From: Siphonodentalium dalli
Taxonomy: Eukaryota > Mollusca > Scaphopoda > Gadilida > Siphonodentaliidae
Length of the DNA: 64,000 nt
NCBI GenBank assembly: GCA_032622095.1
Contig: CP136065.1
Coordinates: forward strand, 96,481,343-96,545,342
Direction of reading: 5' to 3'
In this document: piece by piece, positions 1-11,037 of the stretch
Numbering within the stretch: the first letter of the stretch is position 1
Layout of the letters: the number at the start of each line of letters is the position of its first letter
Made by a program: the position numbers and the translations under genes
The notes under the pieces: generated by a model
Seen by the model: the letters and a program-made list of their open reading frames with translations, nothing else
What the model was told of the DNA's origin: nothing
The model's database searches: none

Positions 1-598
1 ATTCACCCCCCAAAATTAACTGGTATTCAGGATTCAGGGGGGAGGGGGGTGATACCCTCTAATAGAGTATTCGACAGAGAAGATTCTGTCGCCATAAATC
101 GTTCAACGTTTACACTATGGGACAACAACGATGTTACCAGAACACTACTATCTATTTAGTGGTTTTCAATGGAACGATTTCTTTGAACCACATTTAACTC
201 TTCCATCGCTAAACTTTCTGGGGTTGACATATAACCGTGCATCGAGTTTCCTGGGAATATTGTCAGTTTTTTGTTTGTATCATCATGCCAGAAAACTGAC
301 ACAAGACAGTATTTGCGCATGCGCGTATATACAGACCCCCCCCTGGTGTTATTTACACTGGCACCTCTCCCAAAATGTGACTTGTAATTTACAGTGTTCT
401 AATCATGTACGCAAATATTAAAATTGTGAGTTTCGCTCAGTATATAATTTATGCATCATGTTTTAAACGTGGTGTTTTGAGCGACGAGATATCTCGTCAC
501 CAGCAACGGATGGCGTCCTTCGGGACCGAATGTGTCAATTCGTACGTGTGACACAATGTGTCCTTAATAGTTATGGCGTATTTCGCTGGTGATACAGT
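1..598. other. Intergenic, no gene seen
   Basis: No convincing gene. A 96-codon open frame at 131-421 has no recognisable motif and looks like chance. Short poly-C and poly-G tracts occur near 1-55 and 340. A short phrase near the left edge (GGTATTCAGGATTCA) recurs around 40742, so this may be the edge of a dispersed repeat. Confidence 0.5.
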
Positions 599-664
599 AC
601 AAGAAAACTAAGATGCATGCATCAGGTCGGCCGTGAACTATCTACCATAGAATTGTTGTAGCTA

Positions 665-1058
665 TCGATTATACATTTTGGAACACCTGTCTGTATGTAT
701 GTGTGTATGCATGAATGCATGTGTGTATGTGTTATAGACTCTAACACTGCTCGACTGATCCGACTCGGATTTGGTATTTAACGTGTCAACTTGACCTCGC
801 TCATAGGCATGTTTCTGGACCTTGACCGATCCGACTAAAACTAAAAATTTGTGTGTAGGACTACTTCGATCCCGGGAGCAATATGGACGGGTCCAATTTC
901 AGGTGGGACCATGTTCTCGAACGTGTTGATATAGGCATTTTACTGGACCAATTGAACAATAGTTTGGCCAGACGCTGTATATACTGGGTACTGTCCAGAT
1001 GGAGGCGATCACAAAAAAATCCCTAAATAGTCCGAACGAAGTCGAGTACATCAGCTAG
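665..1058 (+). mobile_element. Helitron-like section A (degenerate)
   Basis: It begins TCGATTATACATTTTGG followed by a CTGTCTGTATG-type tract, the same layout as the clear Helitrons at 38194 and 16553. It ends in a weak hairpin (CCGAACGAAGTCGAG) followed by CAGCTAG and then T. Helitrons typically start TC and end CTRR after a 3' hairpin and insert between A and T. The body is diverged and codes for nothing recognisable, so this is a non-autonomous relic. Confidence 0.5.
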
Positions 1059-1557
1059 TTTAATATATATTTTGGACATTTGTATGTCTGTTTGTCTGTT
1101 AGCTATGGCCGGGAAAACTGCCGGACAGATTTGACGAAATTTGATACCTAGGAGAAATTATTTCCAGGGAGTATTTTGGACGGGTCAAATCTTGATCCCG
1201 ACCTGACTTTGACATTCAAAAAGATAAATTCAAGGTCAAATCTGGTAAAACGGAAGTATTTCAACGAAATTTAATACCTACTGTTACTTTTGTCCCAGGA
1301 GTGTTTCGGGTGGGTCAAATCATGACCCTGACCTGATCTTGACATTCAAAATTGTCAATTCAAGGTCAAATCGGGTAAAGCCGGGCGGATTTCGACGGGG
1401 TACTTTTGTCGTGATTTTGTCCGGGGAGTGTTTTGGACGGGCCAAATCGTGACCCGACATGACTTTCACCTTTAAAATGGTCAATTCAAGGTTAAATCGC
1501 GCAATTCTCCGAAAATCAGAGGGGAACATCCCGGACGAAGTCGGGTCCACCAGCTAC
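1059..1557 (+). mobile_element. Helitron-like section B, tandem to A
   Basis: Starts directly after the CTAG of section A with TTTAATATATATTTTGG, then TATGTCTGTTTGTCTG. It ends with the hairpin CCCGGACGAAGTCGGG and CCAGCTAC. Inside are at least three diverged repeats of a phrase built on TTGACATTCAAAA and AATTCAAGGTCAAAT, typical of these non-coding elements. A minus-strand 76-codon open frame at 1320-1550 is just this repeat read as protein. Confidence 0.5.
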
Positions 1558-3110
1558 TATTATATATGTCTAGATTTAGTTACAAACTAAATACCTGTAT
1601 ATTGTACAAAGAAATGCTTGACAAATATATCTGTATCAATATTACCATACGGGTCATTAAAATAGATACGACAAAACAAATTTTGAAGGGTGCATGTATC
1701 AGGTAAATTTTTATATTTCAAATGATGACAGGAATGCGGAAAGTTGAAGTACCTACGTAATACTGGCTATCCGAATGAAGAGATATACATGTATATAAAA
1801 ACCAAAATAGAAGATGACTGCTGGCGACAATGTTTTCCAAAAAAATTCAAAGCATTCGATAGCTCCCATCTAGTTGTCAGCCCGAAGATCAATATGAAGT
1901 TTGGTGACTATCAGATGAGGGATATGTCTGTACAGTTGCTAAACAATTCAGTCATGCAAAAGAGGATCAAACAGTAAGATACCAAATTGCTGCCTGTGGT
2001 AATGTTTTTTAACGAAATTCGGGAAAATTAGATTACTCTCACCCTGGTTATCCAGAAGATCATTGTGGAATCTGGTGACGATCGGACAATGGGTGTCGTC
2101 TGTAGGATCAACCAAATTATTTAGCCATAAAAATAGTAAAATTCAAGATCACCGCTGGCAGTGATGTCTTCACAATGACAGTTTGAGAACAAAATATGGC
2201 TCACATCTAGCGGTGACCCAAAATATCCACATGAGAAAAAGTTCTCCAATAAAAGCTGGCTGCAGGGTGCGCCAATTGATTCAAATTCGAAATTTAGCAA
2301 GGTGTACTGCTTGTGGCCATGTTTTCCCCGCAAATTTGATAGACTGATGGACAAAACCACTGAATCCATTGAATCAATATACATGTATACATGGATTAAT
2401 TTATATGCATTGTTATACACAGTACTGGTATATAAAGGTACTGAAAATAACAATATTACTAGTATACACAAAATAAACCATATATCATGGCCATGGGTTC
2501 TAATATCCGAATATGACAGCTGAGAACTTGGTGTGAATTGAAGAGTGGTGGTGTCTCAAGTATATCTAACCCTCCACGTTAGAAACATGCCATTAAATGT
2601 CATAAGCATAATCTAGCTTGAGGACAGAAGTTATCCATAAAACCCCCCTTAATTCAACCAGGTCCTCGCGCGATGTATGGTCGATCACATGATGATCTAG
2701 GGGGGGGGGGGTAAAATTGGTGTATAAAAACAGCACTGCATGTAAATATATAATAAAATAGTGCTACATCTTATTACAGATTATTGCCATATATAATCAG
2801 TGCCTATACAGACAGTCTGACAAAATTAAGTTTCAGTGACACTCTATCCGAAGAGGGGAATAATTCCATCTGTTACAGTCAATGGAGCAATTATGAATCT
2901 GAAAAGGTGAAATTTCTAAGTAATACTAGATATCGACATGAAGCGATAACATATAACGTAAATGCAATATGGCCGCTGGCGACCATTTTTTCCTATAAAA
3001 TTACAAAAATATTTGATAGCTCTCATCTGATAGATCAATATGAAGATAAATATGAAGTTTGGTGATGATCGGATGAGTGAAGTGGACTGTGCTAAACGGT
3101 TTAGTAATGC

Positions 3111-3440
3111 TTAAAAAGATTCTTACCTTAATATTTTTATGTTCACTTTATAAACTTCACTGAGTCATCTTTGTCATGTATTGAGTTTGATATCTTTTGT
3201 TAACAGTTTATAAATCATGTATGTCTCATGTTTGTTATTTTAATTTATGTGTTTATTATCATTAAATAAAGTTGCATTCCTTAAAAAGATTCTTACCTCA
3301 ATGTTTTTATGTTCACTTTATAAACTCCACTGAGTCATCTTTGTCATGTATTGAATTTGATATCTTTTGTTAACAGTTTATAAATTATGTATGTCTCGTG
3401 TTCGTTATTATATTATATACACTTTATAGTGTGTTTCATC
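3111..3440. repeat. 170 bp tandem duplication
   Basis: Two direct copies begin TTAAAAAGATTCTTACCT at 3111 and 3281. The second differs by scattered substitutions and drifts off near 3440. The inverted 49-52 kb repeat carries the same duplication, so it predates the copying of the larger unit. An AATAAA lies near the end of the first copy (about 3266) and may be a fossil polyadenylation signal. Confidence 0.75.
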
Positions 3441-4126
3441 TGGTTTCAGAACGAAAAAAAAATGAATAAAATCAACAAATTTGTAAATTTAAAAACAATT
3501 CAAACGTTGTTGTATTCCATGTCCCAGCCTGGACATATACACCACATTTCAATAATATTCATTGAGAAACAACGGACCAAACGCCATATAGCACCCCGTA
3601 TACATCTTTTATTCAGAGCTGGCCTTTTATTCCGAGTTGGCACACGTCGATTGGGGTGAGTTAGCCCTGGGGCGAGTACGCCGATTCCGACACCTTTTCT
3701 ATTTGCAGCAGGTATACGTTTACGCTGATTTACGCGTAATTTAATTTACAAAGTTCCCCAATTGGTATCGTAAATAGAGTGACCTTATTTGACAGAGAAT
3801 GCCTCTGTTATTGATTATCAAGTTGCTATACATTAAAAACGACAAATTCACATGCTCGTTCAAACGCAGTAGTCTATTTTCCCCATGTTAAAGGACATTC
3901 ACAAATACTAAATAACGCTAACCTACTGCGAATGTTTGACACGACAACTGTTAACATATTTGGGCTGAATTCATCTGACGCGGTATTATTCCTCAAAATA
4001 AACAACAAAACCATCGTTACTTGGATATGTAGTTTGGGCTAACATTTACATAAATCCTCCACATCATTTATCCCGACACACACGTCAGATGAAAAACAGC
4101 CATGAAGTAAACGGCCAAATTGGCCG

Positions 4127-4686
4127 AAACAAACACGTCGTCGGAACGAGTTTCTTAACATATCGGTGTCCTTTTAAATGAAGTGAAAGTTGTAAGTGGT
4201 CGCTATTTATTGTCACGACCGTTCCGGGGATATAAATATGTTGATAAATACACGAGACACTACTACACATGATTATGTTAGTCATATATATGCTGCAAAT
4301 ACTCGCCGAATTACTTTGTATACATTCGCCAGCCGTGTGTGAAATAAATGCTCCTTTTGTTTACCATACCAAGAACTACTTACATTCAACAGTAGAGAAA
4401 AGACCTTTCTTCGTTCTGACTTCTGAGGAGATACGTTCTATGACTTTCTGATACATATACAGTCCGTATGTATGTATTTATATCGATCTTTGTGTGTGCG
4501 GAGGGGGACATCTTATATATTCCAGTTCCACATTCCTCTCTTCCCAAATTTCAGAGTTTTGTATCTGACAACTAATGCCTTAAAGCTTAGCTCCCAAACA
4601 AGACGCACACCGGACGTCTTACTTATCAAGACACTCGTTGAGATGATCTATCCAATACATAATACAATGCGAGTGGCGTTCTATTT
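4127..4686. other. No gene seen
   Basis: Unique-looking AT-rich sequence with only 60-80 codon chance frames. No splice-bounded exon, RNA gene or element edge was recognised. Confidence 0.4.
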
Positions 4687-4836
4687 GTCATCATTAATTG
4701 TGTCGAGCTTGCCCCAATAAGACAAGGAACATGTTTTTATTCTTATAAGAATAAGACAAGGAACATGTTTTTATTCTTATAAGAATAAAAACATGTTCCT
4801 TGTCTTATTGGGGCAAGCTCGACACAATTAATGACG
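4687..4836. repeat. Near-perfect foldback palindrome
   Basis: An arm of about 65 bp ending AACATGTTTTTATTCTTAT is followed at once by a second partial copy of its inner part and then by the near-exact reverse complement, reaching TTGGGGCAAGCTCGACACA at the right. The arms differ at about one position (ATGATGACA against ATGACGACA type). Such long near-identical arms imply either very recent formation or conversion between arms, and would extrude as a cruciform. A foldback assembly artefact is the main alternative. Confidence 0.8.
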
Positions 4837-4904
4837 ACAAATTTATACTGACATGGGACACATGCCGAGTTCTCCATATACGAATGCGCTAGGTGCCGTG
4901 TCGA

Positions 4905-6080
4905 TTTTTAAACTCCAATGTATGTATATATTTCAAAACCCACAATTTCGAGTTTTTCAAAACATCGTGTTTTCGTGTCCCCAGACCTCGGATCCATATT
5001 CATGATTGGGTAATCGATGGCTTGTGGTACATTTATGTATTTGTAACTATCTGCTATCTCTAGTTCGTGTCCAATTATTGAAAATTCCCCGCTATTCAGA
5101 GATTTGGTTTTTCGTCCAAATATAAGCATCATGGTTTTCGATGTATTGACATTTAATTTCCACGTGTCGCAATATATAGCAAATTTATCAAACATTTTCT
5201 GTAATCTGTCACGTGAGTTAGCGAGGAGTACAGTGTAATATGTCATGTGAGTTAGCGAGGAGTACAGTGTCATCTGCATAAATTAAGAGAAATAGTTTTA
5301 AACAAAGTCCAGTATCAAATACTTCTGGCACTTTAATGTAGATTCCATTGGATCCATGCTCACGACGATGATTTTCAAGATCGTTTAGGTATATTGCAAA
5401 TAGTATCGGCGAAAGAATGTCTCTTCGGAAAAAAGTCGGAATCTTCGTTTCCAATGCGTACACACAGTTCGATGTCATTATACTTTGATCGTATACCATC
5501 TAAGAGATTACCTTCGATTTTATGGCTAATAAGCATTTTTCCCAAAGCGCTGCTCTCCAGACGGACTCAAACGCTTTTGAAAAGTCTATAAAGGCACAGT
5601 ATAATGTCTGCTTGTTATATATATGTTTCAAGATTTGCGATAATGAGCACAGTGAATTATGTGATCAACTGTGGAATATCCTTTGCGAATTCCCGCTGGC
5701 ATTATGACTGTAAGTCATTATTATTAAGAAATGTGATATATAATGCATGCGTTCACTAACAATGCTAGCAAATATTTTTGAGATACAACTTAAAAGAGTT
5801 ATCTTCCTGTAGTTATTAGGTTCGGTAGATTCTCCTTTCCCTTTAACGTGTGGTCGTGTAATTCCAGTTATCCAGCTTTCGTGTACTATTCCGGTGTTTG
5901 TATTAAAATTAAAATATTCTTGAATCGTTATTCCAAATATATCAAGAGCCCCTTTAAGATAGTCGTGTTATACATGTATTGTCGTATCCTGGCGCTTTTC
6001 CTAGCTGTAAGGCTTTGATAGCCTTTTCTATTTAAGATACTGTTAATTCCCCATTTAGAGGCGATGTGTCAATATCGTTA
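4905..6080 (-). pseudogene. Degenerate LINE reverse transcriptase
   Basis: Read on the minus strand, broken pieces of a non-LTR retrotransposon RT appear in the right order. A leading EIEKAIKALQLGKAPGYDN-like stretch lies near 6000-6050. NNYRKITLLSC is near 5800. The motif A region DFSKAFESVW is near 5570. SPILFAIYLNDLE is near 5400, and the catalytic YADDTVLLANS lies near 5230-5290. Downstream is a KLNVNTSKTMMLIFG stretch at 5110-5160. Stops and frame changes separate the pieces, so the copy is dead. The YADD region is disturbed by a 30-odd bp tandem duplication around 5212-5275, which makes the two open frames here overlap. The N-terminal portion is also present in the second duplication unit (10770-11037), where it is interrupted. 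The clade cannot be decided by eye; CR1- or Jockey-like is plausible. Confidence 0.8.
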
Positions 6081-6636
6081 ATATATATATATGTGTATAT
6101 ATACGACCACATCGCTTTCTGTATAGGTATTTCAGTTGAAAAAAAATTCGGAGATTCGAAATAATCTTTGAAATCGCCTACTTCCAGTGTCGGTTTATCG
6201 GCTCTGCGGGTGTTCAGTTTTGTTTAATAAATGACCAGCCTTCGCTTGATCGGACATGAAGATTATATATTTCAGAGCTCACTTTTTTGTGTTATTGTGA
6301 TGTCGGCTTGATTTAATCTTTTCTTTGTATATGTTGTGTCTGTCTAATAATATATGTTTATTCGCCAATGCTAACTCGAGACTCAACACATATTCAAGAA
6401 ATGCAACTCTAGTCAATATAAAAACAGATGGTTCTGAATGTAGAGTTATGTCTCGTCTTTCGTATGTTTCCGTGGCCGGATACTTCGTGGATTTTGTATT
6501 TATCGGATTATTTTACCAAGACTAGTAAACGGGTAGGTATCTTCGTTGTGGTTTGAATTTCCAGCTCCCGCACCCGTGAAGCGAATGTCGCAACATCTCT
6601 TTCTGTAGGAATTATCCATGCAACTATTAACTCAAA

Positions 6637-6960
6637 GGTACGGATGTCCTTCGCTGTGAGTATGTTGTTAAAATAGTCACGCCCGTCAAAACTACCATGA
6701 GCAGAAATGTATTAATATGTAGACATATTTTGTTCTTACACAGCCATAAATATCGCGTAAATAGTATGTTATTGTCGAGTTCGTACGCCGTGTTATGTAA
6801 ACAACAGCCAGGTTCTGTAACAGTTGTTGGCTTCGCATGAACCCATGCACTTCGAATGTCTTGAATCTAAAATTCTTTAACTAAATTTACTTTATATTGT
6901 GATACCTCGGTCATCGTTGAATCAAGTCAATTGCACGCAATGCCCCTTTTCGATCTGAAA
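6637..6960. repeat. Diverged TTAAAGG-type MITE fragment
   Basis: The run AAGGTACGGATGTCC, followed by a GTTAAAATAGTCACGCCCG stretch and TAGTATGTTATTGTC, matches in order the two better-preserved elements at 23712 and 25447. It is more diverged and lacks a clean right end. The same fragment is repeated in unit B at about 12600-12920. Confidence 0.5.
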
Positions 6961-7098
6961 CATATCGTATATACATCAGTGGAGAGTGACCCCTACCGAA
7001 TTCGTTTTGACCCGGGGTAAATATTTTATTGTGAAAACTGAACTATAGCAATTTTACGTGTGTGTGATTATATATTGATGAATTTACTCTAATAATGT

Positions 7099-7099
<1 letters not shown>

Positions 7100-7142
<43 letters not shown>
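7100..7142. repeat. CT microsatellite
   Basis: Uninterrupted (CT)n of about 40 bp. The duplicate at 13062-13096 is shorter and carries a CACT interruption, showing length drift since the duplication. Confidence 0.95.
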
Positions 7143-7145
<3 letters not shown>

Positions 7146-8057
7146 GTTCTCTTTAAAACAACATATACGTAGTATAAAACAATGGAGTCGGAAAAATAAG
7201 TTGTCTGAAGTGTTCCCATTATAACAGAAATTGTTCTGATATTATGATTATACCAGCAAAATGTGTTGCCTATTTCAAATAATAAAGTGTATCAATATGA
7301 TTTTTATTGAAAATTATCAATAATAACTCTGCCGTGATGGAATGAATACTGTTCTTCTCTAAATCTTATTGTTAAGTACCAGTATATATGTCGAAGTTAT
7401 ATACTAATACTTCAAGGGGAGAGAATTCACTTCTTTTTTTAACCTCGTAGCAATTGATATATCCATATGAATATGTACATATATAGACACGTGAATATGC
7501 ATCTATTATCTATTTCCATGTATCTATTATCTATTTCCTGCTATAATATGTATTATATCTCAAACACTGTTTTTACAGTTTAATGAGAAATAAACACATT
7601 GCATATTGAATCCCTTTAAAACAGCCCAGGGGTTTCTGTAACTTCGGTACAGGTACGTAGACAGAATGTACAATCCGTAATATAACATTTCGTGTGTTTA
7701 TTTACCTATAATTTATTCCCGATAAGTCTTAACACATTAGTGTCCATACTTTGTTTCCAAAAAAAGAAGAAGATAAAGATCAATTATGATTGTTGGTGCT
7801 TGTTTTCTAAGTAAACAGATCGATGGTTTTGTGGATTTTCGCGATGCATGTCCATAGAAATGATGGTGATTGGAGGTTTGTTTTCTTTTAAGCTGATAAT
7901 AACTTTAGGAAAGCTTGAATAATTTGGTATAACATTGGATCTTTAACCATAATAATCATGAACGAACAAACAGATAACGTTTTTTATTATTAAATGCTGA
8001 ATAAAACATAGACCCTTTAATTATCTCCGAGGTGGTAATTTATAACCTATAGAAACC

Positions 8058-9480
8058 TACCACCCCCAGATAATGGACCTATCCGTAGGTACCGCCCACA
8101 TAATTATAGGCTACGTGGTTACTGTTACTAAGCACCACAAGCCATCTCAATCTCGCTACATATCCATTGTTAAAATGGCTTCCGATGAGAACGGACTGTG
8201 TTTATAAACTCCATGTAACACGATGATATAGCTTCTTTCCGAGATTCACGATTTTCAAGATGCCTATGTGTGTATTTGCATCTTGTAAAAGTGACTGTCG
8301 TTAGATATAAACAAAAATAGAACCAGATTTGAAGAACAAAACCAAGAGTGATTTTTTGGTCATTTCCGATAACCAACAAAGATCGATGTTTAAACTGTGT
8401 AACAGAAGCCATTTTAACCTCAATATCGAACAGAATATCTAATATCGAAGCTATATGCTAATAGTTCACACCTTGATGAAATAAGCCCACCGGAGGTGTT
8501 AATGTAGTAATTAATCTATAATCCCACTTTTGTCGAAATAAATATAACGATATCAGTTCTCCGTATCTCGAGCGTCCTGCATGAGCCCCGGAGACATTAT
8601 AGAGGTGCCCACAACTTTGCAACCGGATGCACAGGATTATCAAATAGTGGTCCTTTTAAATTCCACATCCTATTTGGTCGTCACTAAGGTACATTAAAGA
8701 AAACGCCGACTATCATGGAGTCAGTTACTTGTTGTCATGTGGCAACAATGGCGCAAAGTGAACTCGTTCGGTGAAGGTTGCGTGTATACACCGCGAAGCA
8801 CGTACAATGTGTGAAATTTCGTGTAATTCTCTTGGAAAACATTTGTCGATTCCATTTACATGTACATTTTCGTATTAATATGGAGGAAGCTTTAGATTCT
8901 CAAATGGATTCCGTAAAACGTTCGCAGAAGATCCTAGAGGTTAGTGTGAATAGCGGACATTTGAACTCAATACTACCACGGTGTTATAACATCAATACAT
9001 GTATACATATAACGAAAAACACTTCACATAAAACATATAGTACTCGCGCCACAATTAATATTCATAACGCATCATCGATCGGGAATACTATTTCCACTTT
9101 TTAGTTTGAAATCTGTTATAATAACATTGGACTTTAAATAACATTTGGTTCCGAGTGTCATTGGCATCCAGCTTAAACAGTTGTCTTTGTGACTTTTTTA
9201 GTTTAGGAAACCGAACTAAAAACACTCCGGGATATTTTTATATATATCGTTCGTCAACCGGACATGTTCCCCATACACATTTCAACACCTTTGTAGCTAA
9301 ATAACAGATATTTTGCTCTCATGTTTGTAAACTCCTACTGCTTATAGTTGTTGTTAGGGAGTCGCTTGTGGTGTTTCCCATATCGCTAAAGGCAGACACA
9401 TGTCGCATCGACGATTAAGCTATCGGCTCATTGGCTATAATTTAAAATGGGACTGTATCTACGGATAGGCCCATTATTGC
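8058..9480 (-). mobile_element. TIR element with THAP-like fragment (unit A)
   Basis: The ends are inverted: ATAATGGACCTATCCGTAG near 8070 mirrors CTACGGATAGGCCCATTAT near 9458-9476. The similarity continues inward to TATAGGCTACG and its partner. The element is about 1.4 kb. On the minus strand, starting near 9288, a reading frame opens with KCVWGTCPVDER, a C-x4-C start like that of THAP-type zinc fingers, but in this copy it soon hits a stop. THAP domains are the DNA-binding part of P-element-type transposases, so this could be a gutted P-like transposon. Inside, two inverted ATGGCTTC phrases at 8169 and 8418 bracket another 250 bp. Identification is tentative. Confidence 0.45.
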
Positions 9481-9599
9481 TGTGTGGAGCGGACATAGGT
9501 CATAGGGGGACGTTTATAACACGGTTTGAATTCGTATCCGGCGAAAATTCCAAGCATGGCCTCTGATAGGGAGCGTTTTTTTCTCAAAAGCAATAACTA

Positions 9600-10107
9600 A
9601 TAACCCTCTCACGATGGGAGCTGCGATGGTGCAGCATTAAATATCATGTACCAATGCATACTCTTATATATGCGAGTCTGTCATATATGGAGGCTCGCAT
9701 ATATAAGAGAATGTACTCACTTACAAGGTCAAGATAAATAGCGTTATGCCAATTTGTATTCTCTTATATAATTGGGTTTTCGCAAAATATTAGGAAGCTT
9801 CGGCCATGGAAGGGTTTTACGTAAAATTGATGGACGCCGTTGTGGGTTTTCGCGATGCAGTACGATTGATGATAACTGCAGGAAGTTTTTCATTTTTCTT
9901 TTGTCTGATGAGCTGAACATTAATCCTTGGCCTAAAATAGTTCCATAGCTTTGTGAGCTAGTGCATTTTCTTATATGTGCGAGGTTCCATGTGTAAGACT
10001 CGCATATATATAAGAGAATACATTGGGAGACTAGCATATATAAGAGAATGCACTGGCACATTGTCATTAATGCTGCACCAGCGCAGCTCCCGCCATGAAC
10101 GGGTTAA
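9600..10107. mobile_element. piggyBac-like MITE (unit A)
   Basis: Inverted ends: TAACCCTCTCACGATGGGAG with GCTGCGATGGTGCAGCATTAA mirrors TTAATGCTGCACCAGCGCAG with CGCCATGAACGGGTTAA. A CCC start next to TTAA-like sequence is the arrangement of piggyBac ends and TTAA targets. The right side has a clean TTAA; the left has decayed to ATAA. Two inner palindromes contain CTCTTATATATGCGAG and its complement, which recur in many elements of this window. A 107-codon minus frame (9744-10067) is only the palindromes translated. Confidence 0.65.
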
Positions 10108-10593
10108 CTTATCGTTAAAGGAGCTCTGTCCGATTTAATACCATAAAACCACCATATCTATATATAATAAATAATTATCTCGTACCCATTGACCCTTTCT
10201 ATTCTATATAGATTCTCCGACTCAGTTAACAGTGTGCATTGGAGTGTTCTATTATTCATTTGGAGGATATTAAGGTGATTAAAGCAGACGACAAATAAAT
10301 ACCAATACAGAAGGAGCCCCATTCATTGAGGGAACTGTGGTCGTTTGTTGAACTTATAATCTGAACATTCCCTATGGGATAACTACTCATTAATTATGAT
10401 TTAGTATAGAAAGTGGCTTTGATGGCCAGGTATCGACGGGAAGTTATAATACATTTAGAATTTTGTCAGGCTATAACAAAAATTCAAATGATCGTCTATT
10501 ATAAAGAACTCCCATATCTCTGTCGTCGACAAGAAAACCATAGCCAGAAATGGTAAAGCCCTCAATGTCATATTGTTAAGCATATATATAATA

Positions 10594-10769
10594 CTAGAAG
10601 GTGAACCGACTTCGTCCGAGCTTTGACCTTGAATTTACCATTTTGAAGGTCAAGATCAGGGGGGGTCAAACACCAACACCCCAAAAATGGTGGAAATCGG
10701 GCCAGCGGATACCGGGAAATCGGCCCAGCGGATACCGAGATACCATATGCATCAAATTTCGTCCGTAAA
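10594..10769 (-). mobile_element. Helitron 3' fragment cut by duplication
   Basis: On the minus strand it ends in a hairpin (CGGACGAAGTCGG), then CACCTTCTAG with T outside, identical to the start of the full Helitron at 16553-17354. It stops abruptly at 10769, where unit B begins. This is therefore the 3' 176 bp of a Helitron carried along with the duplicated block. Confidence 0.8.
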
Positions 10770-11037
10770 TACAACTTAAAAGAGTTATCTTCCTGTAGTT
10801 ATTAGGTTCGGTAGATTCTCCTTTCACTTTAACGTGTGGTCGTGTAATTCCAGTTATCCAGCTTTCATGTACTATTCCGGTGTTTGAATTCAAATTAAAA
10901 TATTCTTGAATCGTTATTCCAAATTAATGAAGAGCCCCTTTAAGATAGTCGTGTTATATTGTCGTATCCTGGCGCTTTTCCTAGCCGTAAGGCTTTGATA
11001 GCCTTTTCTATTTAAGATATTGTTAATTCCCCATTTA

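Larger units (their letters stand above)
599..4126 (+). repeat. 3.5 kb repeat, inverted copy of 49300-52538
   Basis: The whole segment reappears in reverse complement at 49300-52538. Both copies stop matching at the same two points. One edge is the palindrome CGGCCAAATTGGCCG (4112-4126) and the other begins ACAAGAAAACTAAG (599). Shared edges in unrelated flanks indicate a mobile or duplicated unit. The far copy sits inside a DIRS terminal repeat, so it was inserted there. The unit contains two Helitron-like sections (665-1557) and a 170 bp tandem repeat (3111-about 3440). Several short open frames on both strands are conserved only as DNA, and I recognise no protein. This copy is about 290 bp longer than its partner, mostly through an extra stretch near 950-1180. 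The mechanism is unknown; terminal inverted repeats were not found. Confidence 0.75.
5784..10769 (+). repeat. Segmental duplication unit A
   Basis: This 4,986 bp stretch is repeated immediately downstream in the same orientation as 10770-16728, with very few substitutions. The join at 10769/10770 passes directly from a Helitron fragment (…GTCCGTAAA) into the LINE fragment start (TACAACTTAAAAGAG). The unit contains the 5' part of the dead LINE, a diverged TTAAAGG-type MITE (about 6637-6960), a CT microsatellite, a TIR element with a zinc-finger-like fragment (8058-9480), a piggyBac-like MITE and a Helitron end. Small differences from unit B (CT repeat length, an ACTTTG insertion in B near 13890, single bases) show that these are real separate copies. 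No host gene was recognised. Confidence 0.92.

Noticed and set aside
8260-8420. Plus-strand MPMCVFASCKSDCR as a second zinc-finger start
   Set aside because: A stop follows immediately and the C-x3-H-F seen later does not fit the expected spacing.
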